Of a stretch of DNA of 64,000 nucleotides, positions 35,616-43,800 are shown piece by piece. Location: NCBI GenBank assembly GCA_934481385.1, contig CAKSPD010000001.1, positions 62,001-126,000 on the forward strand. The letters are read 5' to 3'. Under the pieces are notes generated by a model, which was given only the letters and a program-made list of their open reading frames with translations, ran no database searches and was not told the origin of the DNA. The stretch is from an uncultured Oscillospiraceae bacterium. Its GTDB lineage: Bacteria > Bacillota > Clostridia > Oscillospirales > Ruminococcaceae. A program made the translations under genes and the position numbers. How positions within the stretch are numbered: position 1 is the stretch's first letter; each line of letters opens with the position of its first letter.

Positions 35616-36005
35616 TTATAAAAATTCTGTTATCGTATTTACAACTGATTCAATCAGCGGAAGTGATATAATCACTACTGAAATACGCCCCCAAAGCTCC
35701 ATAGCTGAAGCTATTGCACTTTCTCCGCTGTCTTTGCATAAATCAGATGTTATCTGTGTTATAAAGCATATTGCCATAGCCTTGAATACAACTGATATAT
35801 AGCTTTCATCAAGTCCCGATTCCATAAAAAGTGCGGAAAGCCTGTCCGTCAACGGCTGAATTACTGAAACTGCTCCTGCAAAAACCATTATGCATATGCC
35901 GAGCGAAAGAAGCATTGACTGCTCTTTGCAATACTGTCTTATAAGAACTGAAAGAACTGCTCCGGCAATACAAAATCCGCTCACAGAAACAATACTTCCT
36001 ACCAT
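35616..36005 (-). CDS. spoIIIAD: Stage III sporulation protein AD
   Basis: 129 residues with four membrane helices; the second-half AICFITQITSDLCKDSGESAIASAMELWGR (about 91-120) is the SpoIIIAD signature. Overlaps spoIIIAC by 7 bases. Confidence 0.9.
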   Translation of the reverse strand: MVGSIVSVSGFCIAGAVLSVLIRQYCKEQSMLLSLGICIMVFAGAVSVIQPLTDRLSALFMESGLDESYISVVFKAMAICFITQITSDLCKDSGESAIASAMELWGRISVVIISLPLIESVVNTITEFL

Positions 36006-36196
36006 AATCCGAATACGGATTTAACCGTATCAAAAAGACTTCCTATTTCCTGAACTATAACAACAAGCACAACTATAAGTCCTGCAAGAGTGGTCATCAT
36101 AGCCTGTTCCTCACGTTCCGCACGTTTAAGAACAAGATTTAAAACTGCTACTATTATTCCTGTTCCTGCAATTTTGAAAATCAAATCTATATCCAT
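35999..36196 (-). CDS. spoIIIAC: Stage III sporulation protein AC
   Basis: 65 residues, two membrane helices. MDIDLIFKIAGTGIIVAVL and KRAEREEQAMMTTLAG are the standard features of this small, highly conserved subunit. Confidence 0.92.
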   Translation of the reverse strand: MDIDLIFKIAGTGIIVAVLNLVLKRAEREEQAMMTTLAGLIVVLVVIVQEIGSLFDTVKSVFGLW

Positions 36197-36211
36197 TTAT
36201 TTCACCTGTTC

Positions 36212-36718
36212 CTATAAAATCAGAATACCTGTCATAATTCCTGCAAGAAGTCCGACAGAGCGGAAAAGTCTGCCTTTTTTTTCGTATTCCTGAAAGCGTT
36301 TGTTTTTTAGTATGATTATATTTTCAGAAAGCATTTCTATTTCTGAAATTTCTCCCTGAATATCAGATGAACCGAACTTTTCACCAAACGAAATAAGCAG
36401 ATTTTTTTCTTCATTTCCTATATCCATATCAGAATTTACAGCTCTTTTCCATAAATCTGAAAATCTTTCAGAACAGTCATCATCAGACAGATTTTTTATA
36501 AATTCCATTTCAGAAAATGATTCGCTTTTTTTCAGTTCTGATATTATTCCATATATATTCATACTGCGGTATCTTATCATAATGCTTATTCTGTTCAGAA
36601 TTTCTTCAATAAGCTTACAGCTTTCATAATATTTTTTCAGCCTGTCCGATGATTTTATCCCGAAAGCAAAACAGCATATAATTATTAAAAAACTGCCCGA
36701 AAGCTTTAATATCATCAT
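36212..36718 (-). CDS. spoIIIAB: Stage III sporulation protein AB
   Basis: 168 residues. Membrane helices at both ends with a helical cytoplasmic domain, similar to the GspF-like fold of type II secretion. Seen: FLIIICCFAFGIKSSDRLKKYY, a central SFGEKFGSSDIQGE and a terminal SVGLLAGIMTGILIL. Its start overlaps the end of spoIIIAA by 4 bases. Confidence 0.9.
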   Translation of the reverse strand: MMILKLSGSFLIIICCFAFGIKSSDRLKKYYESCKLIEEILNRISIMIRYRSMNIYGIISELKKSESFSEMEFIKNLSDDDCSERFSDLWKRAVNSDMDIGNEEKNLLISFGEKFGSSDIQGEISEIEMLSENIIILKNKRFQEYEKKGRLFRSVGLLAGIMTGILIL

Positions 36719-37656
36719 ATTCTTCTGATGTCCTTTATCTTTCCTGCCTCTGAACTTCCTGACATTATAACAGCATATTCAAATATTCCAGAATTAATAA
36801 GCTCATAAAGATACGGACGCTTAACAAGATTTTCAAAGCTGTCTGCATGTGCTGTTGATATGAATTTTACTCCACAGCCTGCTGATTTTATCATTGCATC
36901 TGAATCCTTTTCAGTGCTTATTTCATCACAGAATATAATTTCAGGTGACATTGAACGGACTGAATTAACAATTCCGTCAGAACGTTCAAAGCCGTCAAAT
37001 ATGTCAGTATTTATCCCGACATCATTCTGCGGAACTCCGTCACGACAGCCTGCAATTTCTCCTCTTTCATCTATAAGCGATACTATGTACCTGTTTCCGC
37101 AAAGACGGCATAAATCACGCAAAAGCGTTGTTTTTCCTGATGCAACAGACCCGCATATTATAATTCCGCAAGGTCTGTTTTTAAGAAGTCTGGTATAAAT
37201 CTTCTCTCCGCAGTCCTTTACTTCTCGTGGTATTCTGAAATTGATACCGTTTATATAACGCATTGTCTTTTTCCCGTCCGAATATGAAACTGTTCCTGAA
37301 AGTCCTGCCCTTATGCCTGATTCTATCGTTATAAAACCCTCTGAAATTTCCTTGTCATAGCTGTAAACAGAATATCTGCAAAGTGATTTCAGTATATTAT
37401 TTATTTCTGAAAAACCTGTCCTTAAACAGTTCTGAAAACTTTTCGTAAGATTTCCTGATTTTTCAAGAAAAAAGCTCTCTCCCCATAGTGTAACACAAAG
37501 CGGTCTTTCTGCTCTTATACGGATTTCCGTAATATTGTCAATATCTTTCGGATTTATTCTTTCTATGCCCTCTGCAATCTCTGACGGAAGATAACGGCAG
37601 ACTGACTTTATGATTTTTTCTGACTTGTACATTTTATCTGCATCTCCTTTTTTCAT
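36715..37656 (-). CDS. spoIIIAA: Stage III sporulation protein AA (secretion-type ATPase)
   Basis: 313 residues. RecA-like ATPase of the feeding-tube complex: Walker A CGSVASGKTTLLRDLCR (near 168), Walker B-like EIIFCDEIS, and STAHADSFENL with the His switch. First gene of spoIIIAA-AH. A possible ATG at MYKSEK lies 8 codons later. The operon should be sigma-E driven in the mother cell; a CATATA near 37670 resembles the -10 but the -35 is weak, so I list no promoter. Confidence 0.94.
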   Translation of the reverse strand: MKKGDADKMYKSEKIIKSVCRYLPSEIAEGIERINPKDIDNITEIRIRAERPLCVTLWGESFFLEKSGNLTKSFQNCLRTGFSEINNILKSLCRYSVYSYDKEISEGFITIESGIRAGLSGTVSYSDGKKTMRYINGINFRIPREVKDCGEKIYTRLLKNRPCGIIICGSVASGKTTLLRDLCRLCGNRYIVSLIDERGEIAGCRDGVPQNDVGINTDIFDGFERSDGIVNSVRSMSPEIIFCDEISTEKDSDAMIKSAGCGVKFISTAHADSFENLVKRPYLYELINSGIFEYAVIMSGSSEAGKIKDIRRI

Positions 37657-37706
37657 CTGCTGATAAATCTATATGCAGTCAATAACGATTTAATTCGCAT
37701 TTTCTG

Positions 37707-37735
37707 TTGACTTTTTATGAATAATATTGTATAAT
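37707..37735 (+). promoter_or_regulatory. Sigma-A promoter of trpB
   Basis: TTGACT (37707-37712), 17 bp, TATAAT (37730-37735). Only about 35 bases lie between start of transcription and ATG, so there is no room for a T-box or trp leader. Confidence 0.8.
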
Positions 37736-37774
37736 ATAATTATAATTTTTTTGCGAAAGGAAGGATTTTTTATT

Positions 37775-39139
37775 ATGGAAATTCCTTACAAAATCTATCT
37801 CGATGAAAATGAGATTCCAAAACAATGGTATAATGTCCGTGCTGATATGAAAAACAAACCTGCTCCCCTGCTTAATCCTGCTACTTTAAAACCTATGACT
37901 GCTGAGGAGCTTGAAAACGTTTTCTGCAAGGAACTCGTTAAACAGGAACTTGATGACACTACACCTTATTTCGATATTCCTGAAGAAATCTACAAATTCT
38001 ATAAAATGTACCGCCCCTCTCCGCTTGTAAGAGCTTATTTTCTTGAAAAGGCTCTTGATACTCCTGCTAAAATTTACTATAAATTTGAGGGTAACAACAC
38101 ATCAGGAAGTCATAAGCTCAATTCTGCAATAGCTCAGGCTTACTATGCAAAAGCTCAGGGACTTAAAGGTGTTACTACTGAAACAGGTGCAGGTCAGTGG
38201 GGTACTGCTCTTTCTATGGCTTGTTCTTTCTTCGGTCTTGACTGTAAAGTATTTATGGTTAAATGTTCATATGAACAGAAACCTTTCAGACGTGAAGTTA
38301 TGCGTACTTACGGTGCATCAGTAACTCCTTCTCCTTCAACTGAAACAAGTGTAGGAAGAAAAATTCTTGAAGAATTCCCCGGAACAACAGGAAGTCTTGG
38401 CTGTGCTATTTCAGAAGCTGTTGAAAAAGCCGTTTCAACAGAAGGTTACAGATATGTTTTAGGTTCTGTTCTCTCTCAGGTAGTTCTTCATCAGTCTGTA
38501 ATAGGTCTTGAAACAAAAACTGCCCTTGATAAATATGGTGTAAAACCTGATATAATTATAGGCTGTGCCGGAGGCGGTTCAAATCTCGGCGGTCTTATTG
38601 CTCCGTTTATGGGCGAAAAGCTCAGAGGTGAGGCTGATTACAGAATCATTGCTGTTGAACCTGCGTCCTGCCCGAGCCTTACAAGAGGTAAATATGCTTA
38701 TGACTTCTGCGATACAGGTAAGGTATGCCCTCTTGCTAAAATGTATACTCTCGGAAGCGGATTTATCCCGTCTGCAAATCACGCCGGCGGTCTGCGTTAT
38801 CACGGTATGAGCAGTATTCTTTCAAAACTCTATGATGACGGTCTTATGGAAGCTGTTTCTGTTGAACAGACTGAAGTTTTTGCTGCCGCACAGCAGTTTG
38901 CAAGAGTTGAAGGTATTCTTCCTGCTCCTGAAAGCAGTCACGCTATCCGTGCTGCAATGAATGAGGCTCTCAGATGCAAGGAAACAGGCGAAGAAAAAAC
39001 TATCGTATTCGGTCTTACAGGTACAGGCTATTTCGATATGTATGCTTATCAGAAATTCAATGACGGCACTATGGCAGACTATATTCCTACTGATGCTGAA
39101 CTTGAAGAAAGTTTCTCAAAACTTCCTAAAGTTGAATAA
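37775..39139 (+). CDS. trpB: Tryptophan synthase beta chain, TrpB2 type
   Basis: PLP enzyme that joins indole and serine. 454 residues from MEIPYKIYLD (AAGGAAGG nine or more bases upstream); the longer reading is promoter sequence. The length, the extended N-terminus (LNPATLKPMTAEELE) and GNNTSGSHKLNSA with the PLP lysine mark the TrpB2 (TIGR01415) class rather than TrpB1. The phosphate loop GCAGGGSNLGG and GLTGTGYFDM also fit. No trpA is adjacent; TrpB2 enzymes often act alone as indole salvagers. tyrA follows 70 bases later. Confidence 0.93.
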   Translation: MEIPYKIYLDENEIPKQWYNVRADMKNKPAPLLNPATLKPMTAEELENVFCKELVKQELDDTTPYFDIPEEIYKFYKMYRPSPLVRAYFLEKALDTPAKIYYKFEGNNTSGSHKLNSAIAQAYYAKAQGLKGVTTETGAGQWGTALSMACSFFGLDCKVFMVKCSYEQKPFRREVMRTYGASVTPSPSTETSVGRKILEEFPGTTGSLGCAISEAVEKAVSTEGYRYVLGSVLSQVVLHQSVIGLETKTALDKYGVKPDIIIGCAGGGSNLGGLIAPFMGEKLRGEADYRIIAVEPASCPSLTRGKYAYDFCDTGKVCPLAKMYTLGSGFIPSANHAGGLRYHGMSSILSKLYDDGLMEAVSVEQTEVFAAAQQFARVEGILPAPESSHAIRAAMNEALRCKETGEEKTIVFGLTGTGYFDMYAYQKFNDGTMADYIPTDAELEESFSKLPKVE

Positions 39140-39149
39140 AAAATAACAA

Positions 39150-39182
39150 GTCAAGGGCGGTCATATATTATGACCGCCCCTG
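39150..39182 (+). promoter_or_regulatory. Hairpin between trpB and tyrA
   Basis: GGGCGGTCATA/TATGACCGCCC stem with a 3-base loop. What follows (CTGAAAATT) is not a T run, so termination would be weak at best; it may partition the trpB and tyrA messages. Confidence 0.55.
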
Positions 39183-39209
39183 AAAATTATGTATGGAGGT
39201 ATTTAAAAA

Positions 39210-40061
39210 ATGAATATCCTTATTTCAGGAATGGGACTTATAGGCGGTTCGTTCTGCAAAGCTCTGAAAAAATATACAAACCACACTGTTACCGGATATG
39301 ATATTAACAAAGATATTGAAAAACTTGCTCTCTCAGAAAAAAGCATTGACTATATCTTCAACGGAAATTATTCTGATTTTGACCTTATTATAGTATGTAT
39401 GTATCCTGAAATCACAGAAAAATATTTTTATGATGCTTTACCGAAAATAAACAGAAAAACACTCATTACAGATGTATGCGGAATAAAAGGCGAAATGTCA
39501 GAAAGAATTCATAAATCCGCTTTGCAGAACGGAATCGAATACATTCCCATTCACCCTATGGCAGGAAAGGAAGTCGGCGGTTACAGCAACAGTACTGCTG
39601 ATTTGTATATCCGTGCAAATATGGTAATAACTCCTTTCAGTAACAGCAATCCCGAAAAAACTGCTTTACTTTCAGAACTTGCTGAACATATGGGATTCAG
39701 AAAAATTGTCGTAACAACTCCTCAGGAACACGATAAAATGATTGCATATACATCTCAGCTTGCACATATAGTTTCAAGTGCATATGTAAAAAGTCCATCT
39801 CTTGACAAGGAAAGCGGATTCAGCGGAGGAAGTTTTCAGGATATGACAAGAATCGCAACTATGAATGAGGATATGTGGACTTCACTTTTTATGCAGAACA
39901 GAAAAAATCTTGAAAGTGAACTTTCAGTTCTGATTGAAAATCTTGAAAAATATCGTGTTGCCCTTTCTGAAAACGATTCTGAAACTATGAAAAAACTTAT
40001 AAAAGAGGGTTCGGAGCTTAAATATCAGAACCTTAAAAAACGTGTGGGCGAAAACAATTAA
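39210..40061 (+). CDS. tyrA: Prephenate dehydrogenase
   Basis: NAD-dependent step to tyrosine. 283 residues. Rossmann loop [15 protein letters not shown], then ITDVCGIKG, the catalytic histidine in [18 protein letters not shown] and [18 protein letters not shown]. No ACT domain is attached, so feedback control by tyrosine is not obvious. GGAGG is ten bases upstream of ATG. Its last four bases overlap the end of sigE on the other strand. Confidence 0.93.
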   Translation: MNILISGMGLIGGSFCKALKKYTNHTVTGYDINKDIEKLALSEKSIDYIFNGNYSDFDLIIVCMYPEITEKYFYDALPKINRKTLITDVCGIKGEMSERIHKSALQNGIEYIPIHPMAGKEVGGYSNSTADLYIRANMVITPFSNSNPEKTALLSELAEHMGFRKIVVTTPQEHDKMIAYTSQLAHIVSSAYVKSPSLDKESGFSGGSFQDMTRIATMNEDMWTSLFMQNRKNLESELSVLIENLEKYRVALSENDSETMKKLIKEGSELKYQNLKKRVGENN

Positions 40062-40753
40062 TATTTTTCAAGCTGTACCCTGAGTTTTTTTATAATTTTC
40101 TTTTCAAGCCTTGAAATATATGACTGTGATATTCCTATCATTTCTGCAACTTCTTTCTGGGTTTTTTCCTGTCCGTCAACAAGTCCGAAACGCATTTCCA
40201 TTATCTCACGTTCACGCTTTCCAAGAGATGAAACAGCATTTCTGAGTATTTCACACTCAACTTCACTTTCGATTCCCTTGCTGACAACATCTTCATCAGT
40301 TCCGATTATATCAGAAAGAAGCAGTTCATTTCCGTCATAGTCTATATTAAGCGGTTCATCTATTGAAAGCTCGTTCTTATACTGAACGGATTTTCTAAGA
40401 TACATAAGAATTTCATTTTCTATACATCGGCTTGCATACGTTGCAAGCTTTATGTTTTTATGCGGTCGGAAAGTATTGACAGCCTTTATAAGTCCTATTG
40501 TACCTATTGAAACCAAATCTTCCACACCTACTCCCGTAGACTCGAATTTCTTTGCAATATATACAACAAGTCTTAGATTATGTACTATCAGCATTTCTCT
40601 TGCAGACGGGTCATTCTTTTCAAGTTTTTCAAAAATTTCAGCTTCTTCCTTTTTGCTCAGAGGAGGCGGAAGTGTTTCCGTTCCGTTGATATAATGCACT
40701 TCACACCTTATAAGCTGTCTTATTTTTTCCATAAGCCTTGAAAATAAATTCAT
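40058..40753 (-). CDS. sigE: Sporulation sigma factor sigma-E
   Basis: Mother-cell sigma factor made as an inactive precursor. 231 residues: pro-region about 1-28 ([30 protein letters not shown]), region 2 ([36 protein letters not shown]) and region 4 with helix-turn-helix ([21 protein letters not shown]). Lies 27 bases after spoIIGA, its processing protease, as in Bacillus. In many clostridia sigG follows directly; here tyrA converges instead. Confidence 0.96.
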   Translation of the reverse strand: MNLFSRLMEKIRQLIRCEVHYINGTETLPPPLSKKEEAEIFEKLEKNDPSAREMLIVHNLRLVVYIAKKFESTGVGVEDLVSIGTIGLIKAVNTFRPHKNIKLATYASRCIENEILMYLRKSVQYKNELSIDEPLNIDYDGNELLLSDIIGTDEDVVSKGIESEVECEILRNAVSSLGKREREIMEMRFGLVDGQEKTQKEVAEMIGISQSYISRLEKKIIKKLRVQLEKY

Positions 40754-40780
40754 AAAAAATCTCTCCTTATATATTTTTAT

Positions 40781-41617
40781 CTAAAGCCTGATAATATTAG
40801 GATTGAATACTGCTTTTTTATCAATATCCCTTATGCCTATCATTACATCAGCCTTTTTACAGCACCCTGTATTTCTGCTCGTTATTACAACTTCATCGGG
40901 AGTGAATATGGGAATCATTCCTTCACCCGAAACTGTTGAATACGGAATTATTCTGAACCCCTTTATTTTAAGACATTCCTCTGCATTTTCCGGAATATCA
41001 ACTATTTCCGACATCTCACAGCGACTGCATATTATAACAGGTTTTCCGCTGAAAAAATCAACAAGCGAATTTCCTGTATCTGCAAGTCCCTCAAGAACTG
41101 CTGTTTTTCCCTTATATTTTACAGTTACATTATAATCATCAGTCAGAATCAGATTTCTGTCAAAAAGAAATCTGAAAATATTAAGGGCAGTATAAAGAAA
41201 AGCTGTAACAAATATAAGCAGAAGAAGTGAAAAATCCACATAAAAATATGTATTGTTAAAATGTATGAATGAAGGTTCAAGCCATATATATACTGCAAAT
41301 ATTACTCCTCCGAATATAAAATTCACTCCGAAAAAACAGACTGTATTTATAAAAAATCTCTTTAAATTTCCGAATCCGAAAGATATAAGAACTATTGTTG
41401 CACCTGCAAAAAGCTTTACAAGCAGATTAAGAAAAATATCAAGTTCAGGCAGAAGTATCATAAGAGAATAAAAACTGCCGTATACCGCTGAAATTATTCC
41501 CCTTTTATCAGCTATCCTGCTCCTTGTTATTTTTGAGGTTGCAAGAATAAGTATAAAATTTATGTATATATTTAAAACTATAAGGACATCTGCATATATC
41601 GTCTGCATCTCACTCAC
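40781..41617 (-). CDS. spoIIGA: Sigma-E processing peptidase SpoIIGA
   Basis: 278 residues. Five membrane helices in the first 150 residues, then a cytoplasmic aspartic-protease-like domain with the catalytic motif LADTGNSLVDFFSGKPVII (DTG near 183). It cuts pro-sigma-E when signalled by SpoIIR from the forespore. A Spo0A box overlaps the likely -35 of its promoter. Confidence 0.94.
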   Translation of the reverse strand: MSEMQTIYADVLIVLNIYINFILILATSKITRSRIADKRGIISAVYGSFYSLMILLPELDIFLNLLVKLFAGATIVLISFGFGNLKRFFINTVCFFGVNFIFGGVIFAVYIWLEPSFIHFNNTYFYVDFSLLLLIFVTAFLYTALNIFRFLFDRNLILTDDYNVTVKYKGKTAVLEGLADTGNSLVDFFSGKPVIICSRCEMSEIVDIPENAEECLKIKGFRIIPYSTVSGEGMIPIFTPDEVVITSRNTGCCKKADVMIGIRDIDKKAVFNPNIIRL

Positions 41618-41630
41618 TCCCCTGTTTTCT

Positions 41631-41664
41631 ATTATAATGCAACTGTTCTGAATTTTATGTCGAA
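41631..41664 (-). promoter_or_regulatory. spoIIG promoter with Spo0A box
   Basis: TATAAT on the minus strand (complement of 41631-41636) with no proper -35 at 17 bp. Instead a consensus 0A box, TGTCGAA (plus strand 41658-41664), occupies that place. In Bacillus, spoIIG is a sigma-A promoter whose -35 region is overlapped by Spo0A~P sites, so this fits the known arrangement. Confidence 0.7.
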
Positions 41665-41729
41665 TACGGAAATGTGAAATTTTTTATTCTGTGTCAATAA
41701 TTAAATTCTTAAAAGAATTTTTGTTTAGC

Positions 41730-41758
41730 TTGCATTTGCAATTTTTTTGTGATATTAT
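41730..41758 (+). promoter_or_regulatory. Sigma-A promoter of the parE-parC operon
   Basis: TTGCAT (41730-41735), 17 bp, TATTAT (41753-41758). Confidence 0.7.
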
Positions 41759-41801
41759 AGAAATAGTCAGCTCAGAATCAGAAAAAAGAAAGGATTTTTT
41801 T

Positions 41802-43778
41802 ATGGATAAAAACAATTACAGCAACGAAAGCATTACTATGCTTAAAGGTGCAGACAAGGTCAGAAAACGTCCTGCCGTTATATTCGGTTCAGACGGTCTT
41901 GACGGCTGTCAGCACTCAATTTTTGAAATTATTTCTAACTCCATAGATGAAGCCCGTTCAGGATATGGAAATAAAATTATAATTACAAGATTCAATGACT
42001 GTTCTGTTGAAGTTGAAGATTTCGGCAGAGGCTGTCCCGTTGATTTCAATAAATCAGAAAACCGCTATAACTGGGAACTCGTTTTCTGCGAACTCTATGC
42101 AGGCGGAAAATTTGAAAATTCTGCTGAATCCTATGATTTTTCACTCGGACTCAACGGTCTTGGTCTTTGTGCCACACAGTTTTCTTCTGAATATATGGAC
42201 GTTCAGGTTATACGTGACGGATTTAAATATAATCTCCATTTTGAAAAAGGCGAAAATATCGGAGGTCTGAAAAAAGAGAAAAATTCCTCCTGCCATACCG
42301 GAACTAAAACAAAATGGAAACCCGATATTGATGTATTCACAGATATAAAAGCTGATGACTCCTTTTTCTTTGATATACTCAAAAGACAGGCTGTTGTAAA
42401 TCCTAATCTCCTGTTTGTATACCGTTCTGAAAATCCGGACGGAACTTTCACTGAAACAAATTTCATCTATCAGAACGGCATAAGCGACTATGTCAAGGAA
42501 ATTGTAGGAGAAAATGCTCTTGTATCAATTCAGAACTGGAGCTGTGAAAAAAAAGGACGTGACCGAGCTGACAAGCCTGAATATAAAGTAAAACTCAACG
42601 TTTCACTTACTTTTTCAAACAAAATAAAATTCCTTGAATATTATCATAATTCAAGCTTTCTTGAACATGGCGGTTCTCCTGAAAAAGCTGTAAAACAGGC
42701 TTTCGTATCCCAGATTGACTCCTATCTGAAACAAAACAATGCCTACCTCAAAAATGAAGCTAAAATTACTTTCAATGATGTTGAGGAATGTCTTATACTT
42801 GTATCATCATCTTTTTCAACTCAGACTTCATACGAAAACCAGACAAAAAAAGCTATCACAAATAAATTTATCTATGAAGCTATGACTGAATTTCTTAAAC
42901 ATCAGCTTGAAATATATTTTATAGAAAATCCTGATGAGGCAGAAAAAATTGCATCACAGGTTCTCCTTAACAAGAGAAGCCGTGAAAATGCTGAAAAAAC
43001 ACGTCAGAATATGAAGAAAAAACTTTCCGGAACTATCGATATTTCAAATATGGTTCAGAAATTTGTTGACTGCCGTACAAAGGATTCTTCAAGACGTGAG
43101 CTTTATATAGTTGAGGGCGACTCTGCACTCGGTTCTGTAAAAATGGCAAGGAACTCCGAATTTCAGGCTGTAATTCCTGTAAGAGGTAAAATTCTCAACT
43201 GCCTTAAAGCTGAATATTCAAAGATATTCAAGAACGATATTATAACGGATATTATAAAAGTTCTCGGCTGTGGAATTGAAGTTGAAACAAAATCAAATAA
43301 GGATTTTTCAACGTTCAATATTGACAATCTCCGCTGGAATAAAATTGTTATCTGCACTGATGCCGATGTTGACGGTTTCCAGATAAGAACTCTTATTCTT
43401 ACTATGCTTTACAGACTCACTCCGACTCTTATTGAAAAGGGATTTGTATATATTGCGGAATCTCCTCTTTTTGAAATAACAACAAAAAATATGACATACT
43501 TTGCATATACTGAAAAAGAAAAGCAGAGTATTCTCAAAAAAATAGGCGATAAAAAATATACTCTCCAGCGTTCAAAAGGTCTTGGTGAAAATGAACCTGA
43601 TATGATGTCCGTTACTACTATGAACCCTGATACAAGAAGACTTATTAAGGTTACTGCTGATGATATAAGCCAGTCTGCTGAAATGTTTGAAATTCTTCTC
43701 GGCGATGACCTTCAGGGACGAAAAAGCTATATATCTGAACATGGTGCAGAATATCTTGAACTTGCTGATATAAGCTAA
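41802..43778 (+). CDS. parE: Type IIA topoisomerase subunit B (ParE-like)
   Basis: 658 residues from MDKNNYSNES (AAAGGA upstream). GHKL ATPase: EIISNSIDEARSGYG with the catalytic Glu and Mg Asn, GRGCPVD, and LGLNGLGLCATQF as the ATP lid. TOPRIM: IVEGDSALG and CTDADVDGFQIRTLI. Length fits ParE and clostridial GyrB alike. Paired with a subunit A 22 bases downstream. I favour topoisomerase IV from the motif style of the partner, but a second gyrase pair elsewhere would be needed to be sure. Confidence 0.88.
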   Translation: MDKNNYSNESITMLKGADKVRKRPAVIFGSDGLDGCQHSIFEIISNSIDEARSGYGNKIIITRFNDCSVEVEDFGRGCPVDFNKSENRYNWELVFCELYAGGKFENSAESYDFSLGLNGLGLCATQFSSEYMDVQVIRDGFKYNLHFEKGENIGGLKKEKNSSCHTGTKTKWKPDIDVFTDIKADDSFFFDILKRQAVVNPNLLFVYRSENPDGTFTETNFIYQNGISDYVKEIVGENALVSIQNWSCEKKGRDRADKPEYKVKLNVSLTFSNKIKFLEYYHNSSFLEHGGSPEKAVKQAFVSQIDSYLKQNNAYLKNEAKITFNDVEECLILVSSSFSTQTSYENQTKKAITNKFIYEAMTEFLKHQLEIYFIENPDEAEKIASQVLLNKRSRENAEKTRQNMKKKLSGTIDISNMVQKFVDCRTKDSSRRELYIVEGDSALGSVKMARNSEFQAVIPVRGKILNCLKAEYSKIFKNDIITDIIKVLGCGIEVETKSNKDFSTFNIDNLRWNKIVICTDADVDGFQIRTLILTMLYRLTPTLIEKGFVYIAESPLFEITTKNMTYFAYTEKEKQSILKKIGDKKYTLQRSKGLGENEPDMMSVTTMNPDTRRLIKVTADDISQSAEMFEILLGDDLQGRKSYISEHGAEYLELADIS

Positions 43779-43800
43779 TTACTCTAAAGGAGAAACAGAA

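Noticed and set aside
37657-37720. Sigma-E promoter ahead of spoIIIAA
   Set aside because: A CATATA -10-like site exists but the -35 match is poor; expected from biology but not supported well enough to list.
39150-39182. Rho-independent terminator after trpB
   Set aside because: Good stem but no T run on either strand; kept only as a hairpin.
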